Program-made: the position numbers and the translations under genes | Notes under the pieces: model-generated | Told to the model about the DNA's origin: nothing | Database searches by the model: none | What the model saw: the letters and a program-made list of their open reading frames with translations, nothing else | DNA from: Amphiura filiformis | Lineage: Eukaryota; Echinodermata; Ophiuroidea; Amphilepidida; Amphiuridae | Assembly: GCF_039555335.1 (NCBI RefSeq) | Contig: NC_092628.1 | Coordinates: 102,260,647 to 102,324,646, forward strand | Length of the DNA stretch: 64,000 nucleotides | Direction of reading: 5' to 3' | In this document: positions 52,269 through 62,849 of the stretch, piece by piece | Layout: each line of letters starts with the position of its first letter | Numbering within the stretch: position 1 is the first letter of the stretch

Positions 52269-53945
52269 GGTCTGGGTGTTGGAAGGCAACACCCAGAAGG
52301 AAAGAGTTACTAACTGGTACAACCATTTCAAGAACCTACTAGGAAGCCCCCCCCCCTGACATTGATGATGAAGATGAAGATATTCCAGCAGTCTTAGAAG
52401 AGCTCAGCATCAAAACAGGGCCATTCGAACAAGAGGAATATGAAAAGGCAAAAAATGCATTGGTGGAAGGTAAAAGCTGTGGCGAAGATGGCTTACCACC
52501 CGAAGTTGTCAAGAGATGCGACCTGGATGATATCATTCTTGAATTCTGTAACCGTGCATTGAGCGAGGGAGAAATGCCAGAACAGTGGTCTATCCTGAAC
52601 ATAGTACCTATACCCAAGTCTGGAGATCTCAGCCAAGCTGGAAACTACAGGGGAATCAGCTTAAGTTCGATAGTGGCAAAGACCTTCAATAGGATGATCC
52701 TCAATAGGATCAGACCAGAACTCGATGAACACCTGAGAAACAATCAAAACGGATTCCGAGTTGGAAGGACCGCAGTCGGCCATATTCTTGCCCTACGGAG
52801 GCTCATCGAAGGGATCAAAGCTAACAACCTTCCACCAATAATTACCTTTATTGACTTTCGAAAGGCTTTCGATACCATCCACAGGGGCAAAATGCTGAAA
52901 ATCCTGAAAGCCTATGGGGTTCCTGAGCAGCTTGTTAAAGCCATTGGCAATATGTATGCAAAGACAAAAGCAAAAGTGATTTCACCTGATGGAGAAACAG
53001 ACCTCTTCGAAATACTAGCCGGTGTACTGCAGGGCGACACTCTTGCTCCATATTTATTTGTAGCGGTACTGGATTATGCCCTGAGAACAGCAATAGAGGG
53101 CAAGGAAGAGGAACTCGGATTCCAACTGGAAAGAAGAAAAAGTAGGCGTATTGGTCCAGAGGTTGTCACTGACTTTGATTTTGCCGATGATATAGCATTA
53201 CTGTCAGAGGAAATAGATCAAGCGAACAAGCTACTCAGCCAGGTGGAAACATCAGTTGGAAAAGTCGGACTGAGAATGAATGCTGGCAAAACCAATTTCA
53301 TGGCATTTAACCATAACAAAGGCATCACAATTAAGACAAACAGTGGAACACATATTGAGGAGGTCCCAGATTTCAAGTACCTAGGTGCGTGGATGAAGAG
53401 CTCAGAAAATGATGTAAAAATACGAAAAGCAGCAGCCTGGAGAGCTTGTAATGGGATGGCCAAGATCTGGAAGTCGTCGCTCTCAGCAAGATTCAAACAG
53501 CGCCTATTTACAGCAACAGTGGAATCGGTACTGCTCTATGGGTGTGAGGCATGGACAGTCACTTCCAAACTGGCAAAGGAGCTGGATGGCTGCTATACCA
53601 GACTGTTGAGGTCAATGCGTAATGTCCACTGGAAACAGCATATGACAAACAAAGAGCTGTATGGCGACCTTCCAAAGTTATCAGACAAGATCAGAGAGAG
53701 AAGGACTCGGTTTGCTGGTCACTGCTATAGAAGCAAGACAGAACCTGTATCTCAACTGGTGCACTGGATTCCGAAGCATGGGAAAAGGAAACAAGGAAGG
53801 CCTGCCCTAACATATGTCGACATTTTGAAACAAGACACCGGACTTGAAACAACTGACATGACAACAGCAATGCCAGACAGGAAGATATGGAGGGCCATCA
53901 CAGTTAGAGGACACCACTCGACATAGGCAGGCAGGTAGGCAGGAC
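52269..53945 (+). mobile_element. 5'-truncated RTE-like LINE inserted in a PLE tail
   Basis: The PLE tail reads ...CTTTTGGACACTTG up to 52268 and resumes CCCAAAACCCGGTCG at 53946; the uninterrupted PLE tail at 55190-55215 (complemented) joins these directly. The insert starts inside the linker upstream of RT (NTQKERVTNWYNHFKNLLG), has one frameshift at a C10 run (52349-52358), and ends with AGGCAGGCAGGTAGGCAGG. No poly(A) tail was seen; RTE-type LINEs often end in short repeats. Confidence 0.8.
52460..53926 (+). CDS. RTE-like LINE reverse transcriptase, 488-codon open frame
   Basis: Copies element RNA into DNA at the target site. Order by residue: NYRGISLSSIVAKTFNRMIL (62-81), NGFRVGRTAVGHILALRR (97-114), motif A ITFIDFRKAFDTIHR (128-142, D132), motif B LQGDTLAPYLF (190-200), motif C FADD (241-244), RT thumb DFKYLGAWM (304-312), LLYGCEAWT, and a C-terminal ELYGDLPKLSDKIRERRTRF then GRPALTYVDIL. 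The frame is open upstream of the first Met and continues the linker, so the true protein was longer and its endonuclease is lost. All catalytic residues are intact; compare the dead relative at 9.6-11.9 kb. Confidence 0.85.
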   Translation: MVEGKSCGEDGLPPEVVKRCDLDDIILEFCNRALSEGEMPEQWSILNIVPIPKSGDLSQAGNYRGISLSSIVAKTFNRMILNRIRPELDEHLRNNQNGFRVGRTAVGHILALRRLIEGIKANNLPPIITFIDFRKAFDTIHRGKMLKILKAYGVPEQLVKAIGNMYAKTKAKVISPDGETDLFEILAGVLQGDTLAPYLFVAVLDYALRTAIEGKEEELGFQLERRKSRRIGPEVVTDFDFADDIALLSEEIDQANKLLSQVETSVGKVGLRMNAGKTNFMAFNHNKGITIKTNSGTHIEEVPDFKYLGAWMKSSENDVKIRKAAAWRACNGMAKIWKSSLSARFKQRLFTATVESVLLYGCEAWTVTSKLAKELDGCYTRLLRSMRNVHWKQHMTNKELYGDLPKLSDKIRERRTRFAGHCYRSKTEPVSQLVHWIPKHGKRKQGRPALTYVDILKQDTGLETTDMTTAMPDRKIWRAITVRGHHST

Positions 53946-55075
53946 CCCAAAACCCGGTCGTACACTCTTGGTAACTTGTATCGGCCCCCGTCGCGGTTGA
54001 GAGATGGTTGGTTGACTCTGATGTACATTGACTCCTTCACACCCCTTTCAAAGTATCTAGCATCCCGGTCAAGGATTTTGACCTCATCCCGGTCAAGGAT
54101 TTTGACCTCATCCAAATCAACTTGGTGGCCGGGGGATTCAATGTGGATGTGCTGGGAGACTTCCGACGAGGTAGTACTCGGACGACGGTGTTCTGAGAAT
54201 CTGGTTTTCAATGATCTTTCAGTCTCACCAATGTATGATTCTGAACACTGACCCTTCCCCTGACAGGGGATGTAATAAATTGGTCCGGTAATGTCTTTCT
54301 TTAGGCGAGACAAGTAGCTGCCTCAGAGATTGAGTGGGTTTAAAGCAAACTCTGATACCGTAGGTGCCGAAAATTCTTCGCAGGGCTTCGGAAGTTCCTT
54401 TAACGTAGGGCAGAACTACTTGTCCTTTTGTCTCAACGTTTGTATTATTCTGGTTACTGTTCTTAGATTTCACCTCTTTTGCTTTCTTAGCTTTGTCAAA
54501 GGACCAGTTCGGATAACCGCAATTCTTTAATGCACTGTTAATGTGCGATTTCTCCTCCGCTATGTCCTCTTGTTCAGATATGATACTGTCCGCTCTGTGG
54601 TGAAGAGCCTGGATCTGAAGAGTGAAGAGTTTATGCTGGACAGGATGATTTGAATCAAAGTTCAAGTACTGATCCGTGTGGGTCGGTTTCCTATAGATTT
54701 TAATTTTGAGCGTACCGTCCTCTTGGATGACTGTATGAGTGTCAAGGAATGCGAGTGATTTTCCTCGCCTTCTGTCGTAAACTTGATGTCCGGATCGATT
54801 GAGTTCAAGTGATTCGTAAACTCCTCCGCGTATTGCTTCTTTAACTTTGTATGGGTATCGTCCACATAACGGAACCACCGCAAAGGCGTGGTGGGGAGCT
54901 GATCTTATAGCTTCCTGTTCTAATTGTTCCATATATAAGTTGCAGATGATCGGGGATACAGGTGACCCCACAGCCGCGCCATGGATTTGCTGATAGTAAT
55001 TTCCATTATAAACAATACAATTCAAACACACTTCAAGAAGTTTTATCACATGCGCAGCAGACAGGCGGGTCCGAT
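53946..55075 (-). pseudogene. Penelope-like RT and GIY-YIG coding region, frameshifted
   Basis: The - strand reads SAAHVIKLLEVCLNCIVYNG, GAAVGSPVSPIICNLYMEQL (motif B), then in another frame RWFRYVDDTHTKL (motif C), then KSLAFLDTH and IYRKPTHTDQYLNF, a linker INSALKNCGYPNWSF, and GIY-YIG (YIPCQGKGQCSESYIGETER then SLKTRFSEH). The C-terminal block is ESMYIRVNQPSLNRDGGRYK. A 24 bp tandem duplication (54064-54111) repeats DEVKILDR. Frameshifts near 54880 and 54740 inactivate it. Confidence 0.8.
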
Positions 55076-55403
55076 CACTAAGTGTGTTATCCTGTTCCAG
55101 GCGAGCTTGAATAATTTACATCAGAGTCAACCAACCATCTCTCAACCGCGACGTGGGCCGATACAAGTCACCAAGAGTGTACGACCGGGTTTTGGGGGCA
55201 AGTGTCCAAAAGGACACTGATCCCAAACTTGGGTTGCCAGTCTCCAGATGAAGGTCAAAGTTGTGACCGATAATTTGAGGTACGTCTTAATTTTGTGTTG
55301 AGATCATAAGTTTAAATTTCCAATAATGAAGTTTACAAACACAGATGAACTTTCATGCTAGTAAATGAATAATCAATGAGTAATTTTATTCCGCGTAATT
55401 TAA

Positions 55404-55674
55404 GACCTCATTCGGCACAATGCGACTTTATCCCCCCCCAAGTTATACCAATTAGAATGAAAAAGATAGCAATTCAGAAGTGACAAATTTGGAATATTTC
55501 ATCTTTCAGGGCGATTCCTATCGGCTTTTGTAACGGCTCACAGCGTGGCAGATAAACACTCGCTCGTTGTACTACTTTTTTTTTTGTGTGAAAATCTATG
55601 TATATAAACTTTTGTCACTTTTAAAATGCGCTCTTTTTTCACTCAAATAAAGTCGCAACGTGCCGAATGAGGTT
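55404..55674. mobile_element. TIR MITE (271 bp) in the PLE tail
   Basis: The left end GACCTCATTCGGCACAATGC then GACTTTAT is inverted at the right end (ATAAAGTCGCAACGTGCCGA then ATGAGG). It interrupts the PLE 3' UTR relative to the other UTR copy at 52.0-52.2 kb. No clear TSD. Confidence 0.65.
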
Positions 55675-55760
55675 CTATTGGTTACTTTATTTGGTAATTT
55701 AGGTTTAATGTATAATGAGATATTGCTTTTGTGTAGGGATACTCTTTATGCGCAGTTACA

Positions 55761-56390
55761 GCTTATTATGCTTAAAATCCCCCGACTAGTCTATATACAT
55801 GGTTTAACCTAGTTCTGAGAATACAAACCACAATAACTTTTTCTGTTTCATTCTAAGCGTATCTTCCCCATAGCAAACCATGTAATCTGCCAGTCGACCA
55901 TGAAATCTGAAACACCATAAAATACTTCATCTTTTCTTGTCTAAATTTAGTTCTGTTACTCAAACAAGTTTACGCAAATCAAATAAAGAAATGGGAAAAC
56001 ATTTGGAATGGAATGAACAGTCTCTTATGACCTTTATATATTGAATTTAAAACTGCAACTTACTCATCATGATCTCAGTAAAAAGATGCATTTTAGGATT
56101 GTAGATTTATTTCAACATACATTTTGTTTGAATTATTTATTTAGGGCTTGTTTGCATAATTTGCCGCGCGCCGTTCAAATGATCAGACGATTAATAATTC
56201 AAACAAACAATTTGCAAATCCAAATAAGGCGAAAGCTAAAGTAAAGAGTTACTTTGTTACTGAATTTGCCTAGCAAAGACTTGAGTCGTTTGTTCAAAAA
56301 GGCTGTCTGAACACAAATTGAAGCAAAAAAAAAAAGAGTGCCAAAAATCCTCTTCACCCCAAATCTATAAATCGCCAATAACTAAGCACG
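55761..56390. other. No feature recognised
   Basis: AT-rich; GCGAAAGCTAAAGTAAAGAG at 56229 faintly resembles GTGAAAGCTAAAGTAGTGCG of the 42 kb repeat. Confidence 0.3.
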
Positions 56391-56394
56391 TCGC

Positions 56395-56660
56395 AACTAA
56401 CAACCATGTAATCAGCTGGGACGATGTCAAAATCACCAATCACTAGGCAGGCAAAACCACGCGCTGGCTAACAGAAGCACCGGATCAGGAGCAGGGGCAA
56501 AAACACTATGAACAAGGACAAGGGGGTATACAAATTGGACAGAATCTATGACCAAATCATCTCAAAACGGCAACCTACAAAAGTGGCAACGTCATCACAG
56601 CCACCCATTATTGGTCGAGACACGATAGATCGTCAAATAAATAACTATATTCTGTAGATT
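56395..56660 (+). mobile_element. Penelope-like element C-terminal fragment (sense)
   Basis: Reads NHVISWDDVKITNH, a stop, AGKTTRWLTEA, then after a frameshift NTMNKDKGVYKLDRIYDQII. This is the block that follows GIY-YIG in a different PLE lineage from the 46-55 kb copies. Confidence 0.7.
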
Positions 56661-57251
56661 TAGGTCATTGATTGAGGTCAGTGGCCCATTGTTGAGGAGT
56701 TAAGAAGATAAATAAATGCCAGAAGCTATTCTATTGTCAGTCAGTCATCCGGTCACAGATTGATCTCGATTTTCTTTTCACAGCGCTTGCCGTGGTCATA
56801 GAGATTGCTGGAAATCGGTCTTTTAAAGATTTGTTTTTTGTGTGTATTATATCTGAAGTTGCATCTTTCATATCTATTTATTTTATCTTGTTTGAATATG
56901 TCTCAACATGTTTTGAAACGAGGTCATACTCTTGACTTGGTTATATCTCAGTTCTGACCATTATGTTATACATTTCGATGTGCAAAAAGAAACCACCAAT
57001 TCAGAAAATCAAATCTGTATCTCGTAAATATAAAACAATTGATATGCCAAAAAAAGTGGGTAATGGTGTATCCAACGGACGAGGAGACAAAACACATCAA
57101 GGATCAATAAATGATACAAGAGGATACCTTGAATAAGAACAACAGGAAAGAAAAAAGCAAGGTACACCAACTTGATGTGGGGAAACAAGTAAAATGCAGA
57201 CTAGACAGTATGCAGGGGGACACAAACAGCAAATGTAGGCAGAAGAAGTAG

Positions 57252-57515
57252 GCAAAGTTCGATAGCCAAAAATTACCAGTTCCAAGGCCCACAGAAGTGC
57301 TGAACCTGCAAAAACAACAAGCATCAATGGTAATACAAAACTGCACTAGAACAAGTGATGAAAATCACTGTGCATATAAATAGACACGCTAAACCAAACA
57401 TCCAGAGTAGGCACAAAACAGGCAAAGTTCGATGGCCAAAAATTCCAGAGCCCACAAAAGTGTCAGGAAAACAGTACACTGGAAGTGATGAAAATCACTG
57501 TGTACATAGCAGTCG
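57252..57515. repeat. Two-unit tandem duplication (~170 bp)
   Basis: GCAAAGTTCGATAGCCAAAA / GCAAAGTTCGATGGCCAAAA start at 57252 and 57422, each followed by CCCACARAAGTG and GTGATGAAAATCACTGTG. It is followed by GACGTTTCGAGCAGATAAAC then TGCTC, a hairpin word common in PLE leaders. Confidence 0.65.
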
Positions 57516-57614
57516 AACACTAAACAGACAAAAACAACCGACGTTTCGAGCAGATAAACTGCTCTTCTTCAGGGACAGACAACAAAATATAAAGCAAACA
57601 ACAAGAACTACATG

Positions 57615-59362
57615 CTGTAGTTTAAAAACAAATTCAAGTCAAAAATTGAAGGCAAGTTCAAATTGAAATAAGTAGCAAAAAAGACAGCAAACTCAGAGCA
57701 AAATAAGTTGTGTCTTCTCTCATTGAGAGCAAATTCACTACAAATTGATATGGCATCTTTTATAAATGATCTGAATCTGGATTTGTCAAAACTTGAACTA
57801 AATGACAAACATGAATGCTGATTTTGCTTATGACTTATTTGAACAAACCATACAAAATGTCATTGACAAACACGCACCAGCAACAACACGAGTCAGGACA
57901 GTAAGACCAGTATCACCTTGGTACAATGATGAAATTAAAGAGGCACGTCACATTCGCCGACGTCTAGAACGTAAATGGCAAAAACATGACACTGAAGAAA
58001 ACCGAAAAGCCTATAAAGAACAACATACGTCTGTAAATAAGCTCATACATGAAGCCAAGAAATCTTATTATAATGAACAACTAGCAGCCGCTGACAACAA
58101 ACAGGTTTTTCAAATTATAAATAAACTTCTCAATAAGGGTGCCAAAGTTCTACCATCATGTGACTCATACAAAGAACTTAGCGATTCGTTTGCCGACTTC
58201 TTCAAAAACAAGATTGTCAAAATCCGAAATAATCTGGACAAAAATGGTAATAACATCCAAATACATACAGAAGTTCAAGAACTCAATCAAATACAGTCAA
58301 TGCAAGAATTTAATTTGGTAGAGGAAGAAATCGTCAGAAACATTATATGCAAGTTACCAAATAAGAATTGTTCTCTTGACGTTATTCCAACCTGGTTACT
58401 CAAGCAATGCATGTCATCAATTATTCCCACCTTAACTACAGTTATTATCATATCACTAAAGTCTGGCACTTTTCCCAACTCCTTGAAACAAGCTATTGTC
58501 ACCCCTATCATAAAGAAAGCAACCCTGGATCCTAATGAACTTAAAAATTATAGGCCTGTCTCCAATATTAAATGTTTTTCAAAAAATGTCACAGATGTTT
58601 TCCCATATGTCTACAAATTGTTTGCTGGAGCCTTACCAATCTGCTTATAAGCCTAATCATGGAACAGAAACCGCTCTTCTGAAAGTGAAAAATGATATTC
58701 TATGTGCACTGGACAACAAAAAAGCTGTTTATCTTGTATTATTAGATCTAAGTGCAGCTTTTGACACTATTGATTTTGATATTTTGAATGATAGACTTGA
58801 AAAATCTCTTGGCATTAATGGAGCCGTGCGACCCTGGATACTCTCCTACCTCAAAGGACGCAATAGCCAAGTTGGTATAGGTGGTGATTTTTCTAAAACT
58901 CAAACAATGGAATTTGGCCTACCCCAGGGATCAGTGGTAGGTCCTGGGATGTTTAGCTACTACACATACCCACTTGGAAAAATTATCCAGAAACACAGAT
59001 TGAACTATCACATATACGCAGATGATACACAAATATATACAGAATTTAATCCCCGCATACCTGGAGATAGTGTAACTGCTCTTTTCAAATTGGAATCATG
59101 TATTGCTGAAATCCAGAATTGGATGAATGTAAATAAGCTTAAACTGAATGAAGATAAAACCGAATTCTTTGTTGCTAGCTCAATTTGATATATATTTATG
59201 AACCAACTCTTAACGTATGTGGAACAATTATCAAACCATCTGATTCTGTACGCAACCTTGGAGTTCTTTTTGATTCAACCATGTCTATGTCATCTCAAAT
59301 ATCTGCTGTCTCTCGCTCTTTAAATTATCATCTTCGTAATATAGGACACATTCGCTGTTATA
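57615..59362 (+). mobile_element. CR1/L2-type LINE pol, truncated at its 3' end
   Basis: An open frame at 57802-58575 covers the pre-RT region (DKHAPATTRVRTVRPVSPWY, RRRLERKWQKHDTEENRKAY, ADFFKNKIVKIRNNL, LKQAIVTPIIKKATLDPNEL, YRPVSN). A frameshift follows, then 58571-59188 with the RT core (YQSAYKPNHGTETALLKVKN, LLDLSAAFDTIDFDIL, GLPQGSVVGPGMFSYYTYPL, YADDTQIY). A second shift leads to SVRNLGVLFDSTMSMSSQIS. It stops abruptly at the inverted-repeat arm starting 59363, lacking the LDYCN C-terminus. Confidence 0.85.
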
Positions 59363-61132
59363 TTGAGTCAAAAAGAAGTAAACTCATGTTTGAGGGGCTG
59401 TAACTCGAGATCTGCAAGGAATCTGCTAAAAATAAATATACCACTGGAAAGAGCAAATTCAACACGTTTAAATAAAAAAAGAATTGTTGCAATTGCTCAC
59501 AGCAAACTTAAGTTATACTCATTTGAGTACAACCACCCATTTTTGTAGCTGCACACGGCTGATTGATTTTCATCCATTTCAATTTCGACGAATCAGCAAA
59601 GTGCTAACATGATTTATTGTTGAAAAGACAACTTTTGCTTTTAATTAATATTCAACCAAGTCCATGACGGTACTATAATTTGTAGGGATACCAATTCAAG
59701 TCTTTACGAACGATCCAGCAGAAGCTTGATTGGTGAATGTTGGGTAAAGGATTGAGTTGATCTTTGGTCTTGCTGTAACGCATGTCTAACTCTAGCAATG
59801 TTACAATACAATACAATACAATACAATACAAAGAGCATTTGCGCCATTTCCATAAGGCTCAGAGCGCTTACAAAATACCTTAATACTACAACTTAAAACT
59901 ACATTTTGAAGGGGCATCTTAAAAATAATACAAATTACAATATCAATAAGAACATGTTATGGGAACAAATAAGTTTTAAGCGCTTTTTTGAATGCATTTG
60001 TTGATGAAGATTGTCTAATATAGACAGGTAGCTTATTCCACTCTTTTGATGCAAAAACTGTAAAAGTTCTATCATCAGCTAAGACTCTAGTCATGGGATA
60101 GTCCAGACGAAGATAATCATCGCAAGATCGGAGTTGTCTCTTTGGAACATACAATGATAAGCAATTTGACAAATATGTTGGTCCTTGGTTGTGAAGACAT
60201 TTATATACAAGCAAAAGTAATTTGAAAATGATCCTTTGGCGTATTGGTAGCCAATGAAGTGATTTCAAAAGTGGACCCGCTGAGTGTTTTCGGTCGACTT
60301 CAAATACAAGGCGTGCTGCCCAGTTTTGAAGACGTTGTAGACGAATAATATGATTAGATGGTGATGAGGAGAGAAGGCCATTACAATAGTCAAGACGAGA
60401 AAGTATCAATGAACGTGTGGCATGATGACATGTAGGTTGGTCTATATATTTCCTAATTCTAGCGATGTTTCGAAGATGAAAAATAACAGATTTACTAACA
60501 TTTGTAATATGAGAAGACATGTTCACTTGTGATCTAGCAGTTCGTGGTCTGCCTGAAGCTTCCGGCTGTCTGTTCCTTAGTGTCCCATGCACATTGAGCT
60601 TGTTCACATTCTAATATACTGCTCCCTTACATGAAACCCGGTTAGCTGTAGAAAGTTGGAAACGAAAAAGACGGTGAACTTCAGTGGGACTCTTAATTTC
60701 ATGGTACTTCGTCGACAGAAACGTGCGCTCCCGTGAATTGTGGTGCCATGTTGTCATTTGACCCGTTTTATTATAATGTAGTGCAATGAGGTAAAATTCA
60801 TATTATATTGAAAAGAGCCCTTTAACATGTAGGAATTATTGATCGAAACCACACCTGCCACAGAACTTTATTTGCATTTGAATATCGCGCCTTACCAATC
60901 AATATAATAGACGGGGCACTTCTTGGGAAGTGAAACCGTGTGCAGCTACAAAAATGGGTGGTTGTAGTCAAATGAGTATAACTTGAGTTTGCTGTGAGCA
61001 ATTGCAACAATTCTTTTATTGATTTAAACGTGCAGAATTTGCTCTTTCCAGTGGTATTTTCATTTTTAGCGGATTCTTTACAGATCTTGAGTTACAGACC
61101 CTCAAACATGAGTTTACTTCTTTTTGACTCAG
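59363..61132. repeat. 196 bp inverted arms bracketing 1.4 kb with an antisense LINE
   Basis: Arm 59363-59558 (GAGTCAAAAAGAAGTAAACT ... TTTTTGTAGCTGCACACGG) is matched by the complement of 60936-61132 at roughly 92% by eye. The spacer includes the LINE fragment 59800-60605 and (ATACA)n. The arms are unlike any other sequence in the window. They could be termini of a composite DNA element or two insertions of one repeat in opposite directions. Confidence 0.7.
59800..60605 (-). mobile_element. CR1/L2-type LINE C-terminus and 3' end (antisense)
   Basis: The - strand frame 60607-59957 reads SSHITNVSKSVIFHLRNIAR, RSLILSRLDYCNGLLSSSPS, RLQRLQNWAARLVFEVDRKH, LLKSLHWLPIRQRIIFKLLL, FTVFASKEWNKLPVYIRQSS and KALKTYLFP-stop, the whole C-terminal module without interruption. 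A 3' UTR follows, ending AAGCGCTCTGAGCCTTATGG and a (TTGTA)n microsatellite at 59800-59830. It is a 5'-truncated, fairly young copy. Confidence 0.85.
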
Positions 61133-61410
61133 CCTGTACTTATGCTAAGGCGCTATATAAATTCCGTTTATATATACTACCTGCCAGTGTTGTCGGAGAA
61201 GATCTAGAATACGTCAAAGAACGTACTTCTTCCAAGAAAGGAATATATATTCTTCTGTCGACTTGCTGAAGTCTGGTTTATGCATAGATTATTTAAATGT
61301 GATGATCTATGATTTTTTGATTCAACGCATCTGTCAATGCAAGTGGGGACAACTGCATCGCAGTCCTGCTTCCTGAAGATATTGTGTGAAAGGTGGAAAT
61401 AGCACCAATT

Positions 61411-61556
61411 TTGGAGAAAGCAGCGCAAGGAGTTAAGTTTGGAGAAAGCAGCGCAAGGATTTAAGCGTTTGGAGAAAGCAGCGCAAGGATTTAAGCGTTT
61501 GGAGAAAGCAGCGCAAGAAGATAAGTGATTGGAGAAAGCAGCATCATTTTCGTGTG
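61411..61556. repeat. 30 bp minisatellite, five units
   Basis: TTGGAGAAAGCAGCGCAAGG starts at 61411, 61439, 61469, 61499 and 61529 (periods 28, 30, 30, 30). In one + frame it reads LEKAAQGFKR repeated, ended by a stop at ~61525; on the - strand it reads FSKRLNPCAA. No flanking gene context was found. Confidence 0.8.
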
Positions 61557-61559
61557 AGG

Positions 61560-62365
61560 ATTTATAAATATCCTGAGGATATTTTATAAACGCAAGTGCA
61601 CAATGGACTTTGCTGATTTTCGCAGGATAAGTGAATAAGGATATATACATCAGTCGTCGAGAACATTGCAAGAACTCTAGGATCACCAACAAGAAGACCG
61701 CTGGTTAAGTACTGATAGAATAAAACTGTGATTGTGTGATTTTATTGTATATGCAATATTGTTGTTACATGTATATGTACCAATCATACTTTGTTTTCAA
61801 TTAAAGACTTAGATTTTCAAACAGTGTATTTGTGTTGTGCATTTGTGTGAGTTCAGGTAAAAGGTGATTTTGGCCTTGAGTCAGGTACGACTCGTAACAA
61901 TAGTAAATACAAAGCTGATAGAGATGCTGCAGACTATAGACACAAGTCAACTGTAAGTGGAATTAAAAAGCCGTGGATATACAACAATGCGATCGTACCC
62001 AAAATGACATGCATGGCATGGGAGTTCGATCACTATCTTCGACTTCCCAATTACCTACATTAAGAGTCTACAAGCTATCCTACGCCAAATAAACAATGGG
62101 CAAGATTTCTGTCTCAGAAATAACCCAGAAGCCTTCAAGTCAAACGTCTGTACTACCAATCTGTTATGCTCTTCAAAATCTAGTATCAACTAGTCAACAT
62201 CAACCTGCCTCCCCGGGCTTGTTATGCATTCATCCTCTATCCGGCATACCATCCTTTGTGTGGCGCAAGCCTAATGCAACCATAGATGTATATAACTACT
62301 CATTCTTTCCAATGACAATCCGTATTTGAAACAAAGACACCAAAATACTCCCAGCCCATGAATCG
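61560..62365. other. No gene recognised
   Basis: AATTAAAG near 61800 and GT-rich sequence after it could be the end of a long terminal repeat, but no paired LTR or primer-binding site was found. The short frame 62096-62329 has no motif. Confidence 0.3.
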
Positions 62366-62369
62366 GCGC

Positions 62370-62690
62370 AGGAACTGGCTAATGACTTTGCTAGCTTTTT
62401 CAACAACAAGGTCACTACAATATATCAAGATCTTGGTAAAGACCAAGTTGATCTATACAGATATGACCCTCTGCACGAGAGACTAGTTTGTGTGAGTTAT
62501 CATCAATGAAACCCTTCATACTGGTGTTTTCCCTGATAACCTAAAGCATTCTATTGTCACACCCACTATCAAACAAATCTCTTAACTCAAATGACTTGAG
62601 CAATTTCAGACCTGTAGCTACCTGTATCCCATATTCAATTCATATTAAAACTTATTGAGAAACAGGCTGTTAGGAAATGCATGGAAAGTA
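62370..62690 (+). mobile_element. CR1/L2-type LINE fragment
   Basis: Reads AQELANDFASFFNNKVTTIY (62370s), TGVFPDNLKHSIVTPTIK (62525-62575), then FRPVA and KLIEKQAVRK. Internal sequence between the blocks is deleted. Confidence 0.65.
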
Positions 62691-62849
62691 AGAAAAACAA
62701 AGCCAGGCAGAATGGTGTGAAAGAAATGGAACAGAAATGACGCAATCTAACCCTGAATGAGATGGTCAATTGCCAGACCGACAGAGTCGGCCTCGGTTAC
62801 AAAAGAAACCAGAAGCTGATCAGAGTCATCAAGTGCCTCACCGGGCTAG

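Larger units (their letters stand above)
52030..55760 (-). mobile_element. Second composite Penelope-like element, head-to-head, carrying an RTE insert
   Basis: RT and GIY-YIG lie on the - strand (55075-53946). At the RT-truncated end the sequence switches to + orientation and reads the element's own C-terminus and 3' UTR (55115-55330: YIRVNQPSLNRDVGRYKSPR). The - oriented 3' UTR continues beyond the RTE insert at 52268-52030. The two UTR copies (52060-52268 inverted versus 55205-55330 plus 55680-55760) match in TTGGGTTGCCAGTCTCCAG, TTGAGGTACGTCTTAATTTT and TATGCGCAGT. The + copy is split by a MITE at 55404-55674. Confidence 0.75.

Noticed and set aside
61188..61903. Solo LTR of a Ty3-like element (TGTTG...CGTAACA)
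   Set aside because: No matching 5 bp flanks, no second LTR and no primer-binding site were found.
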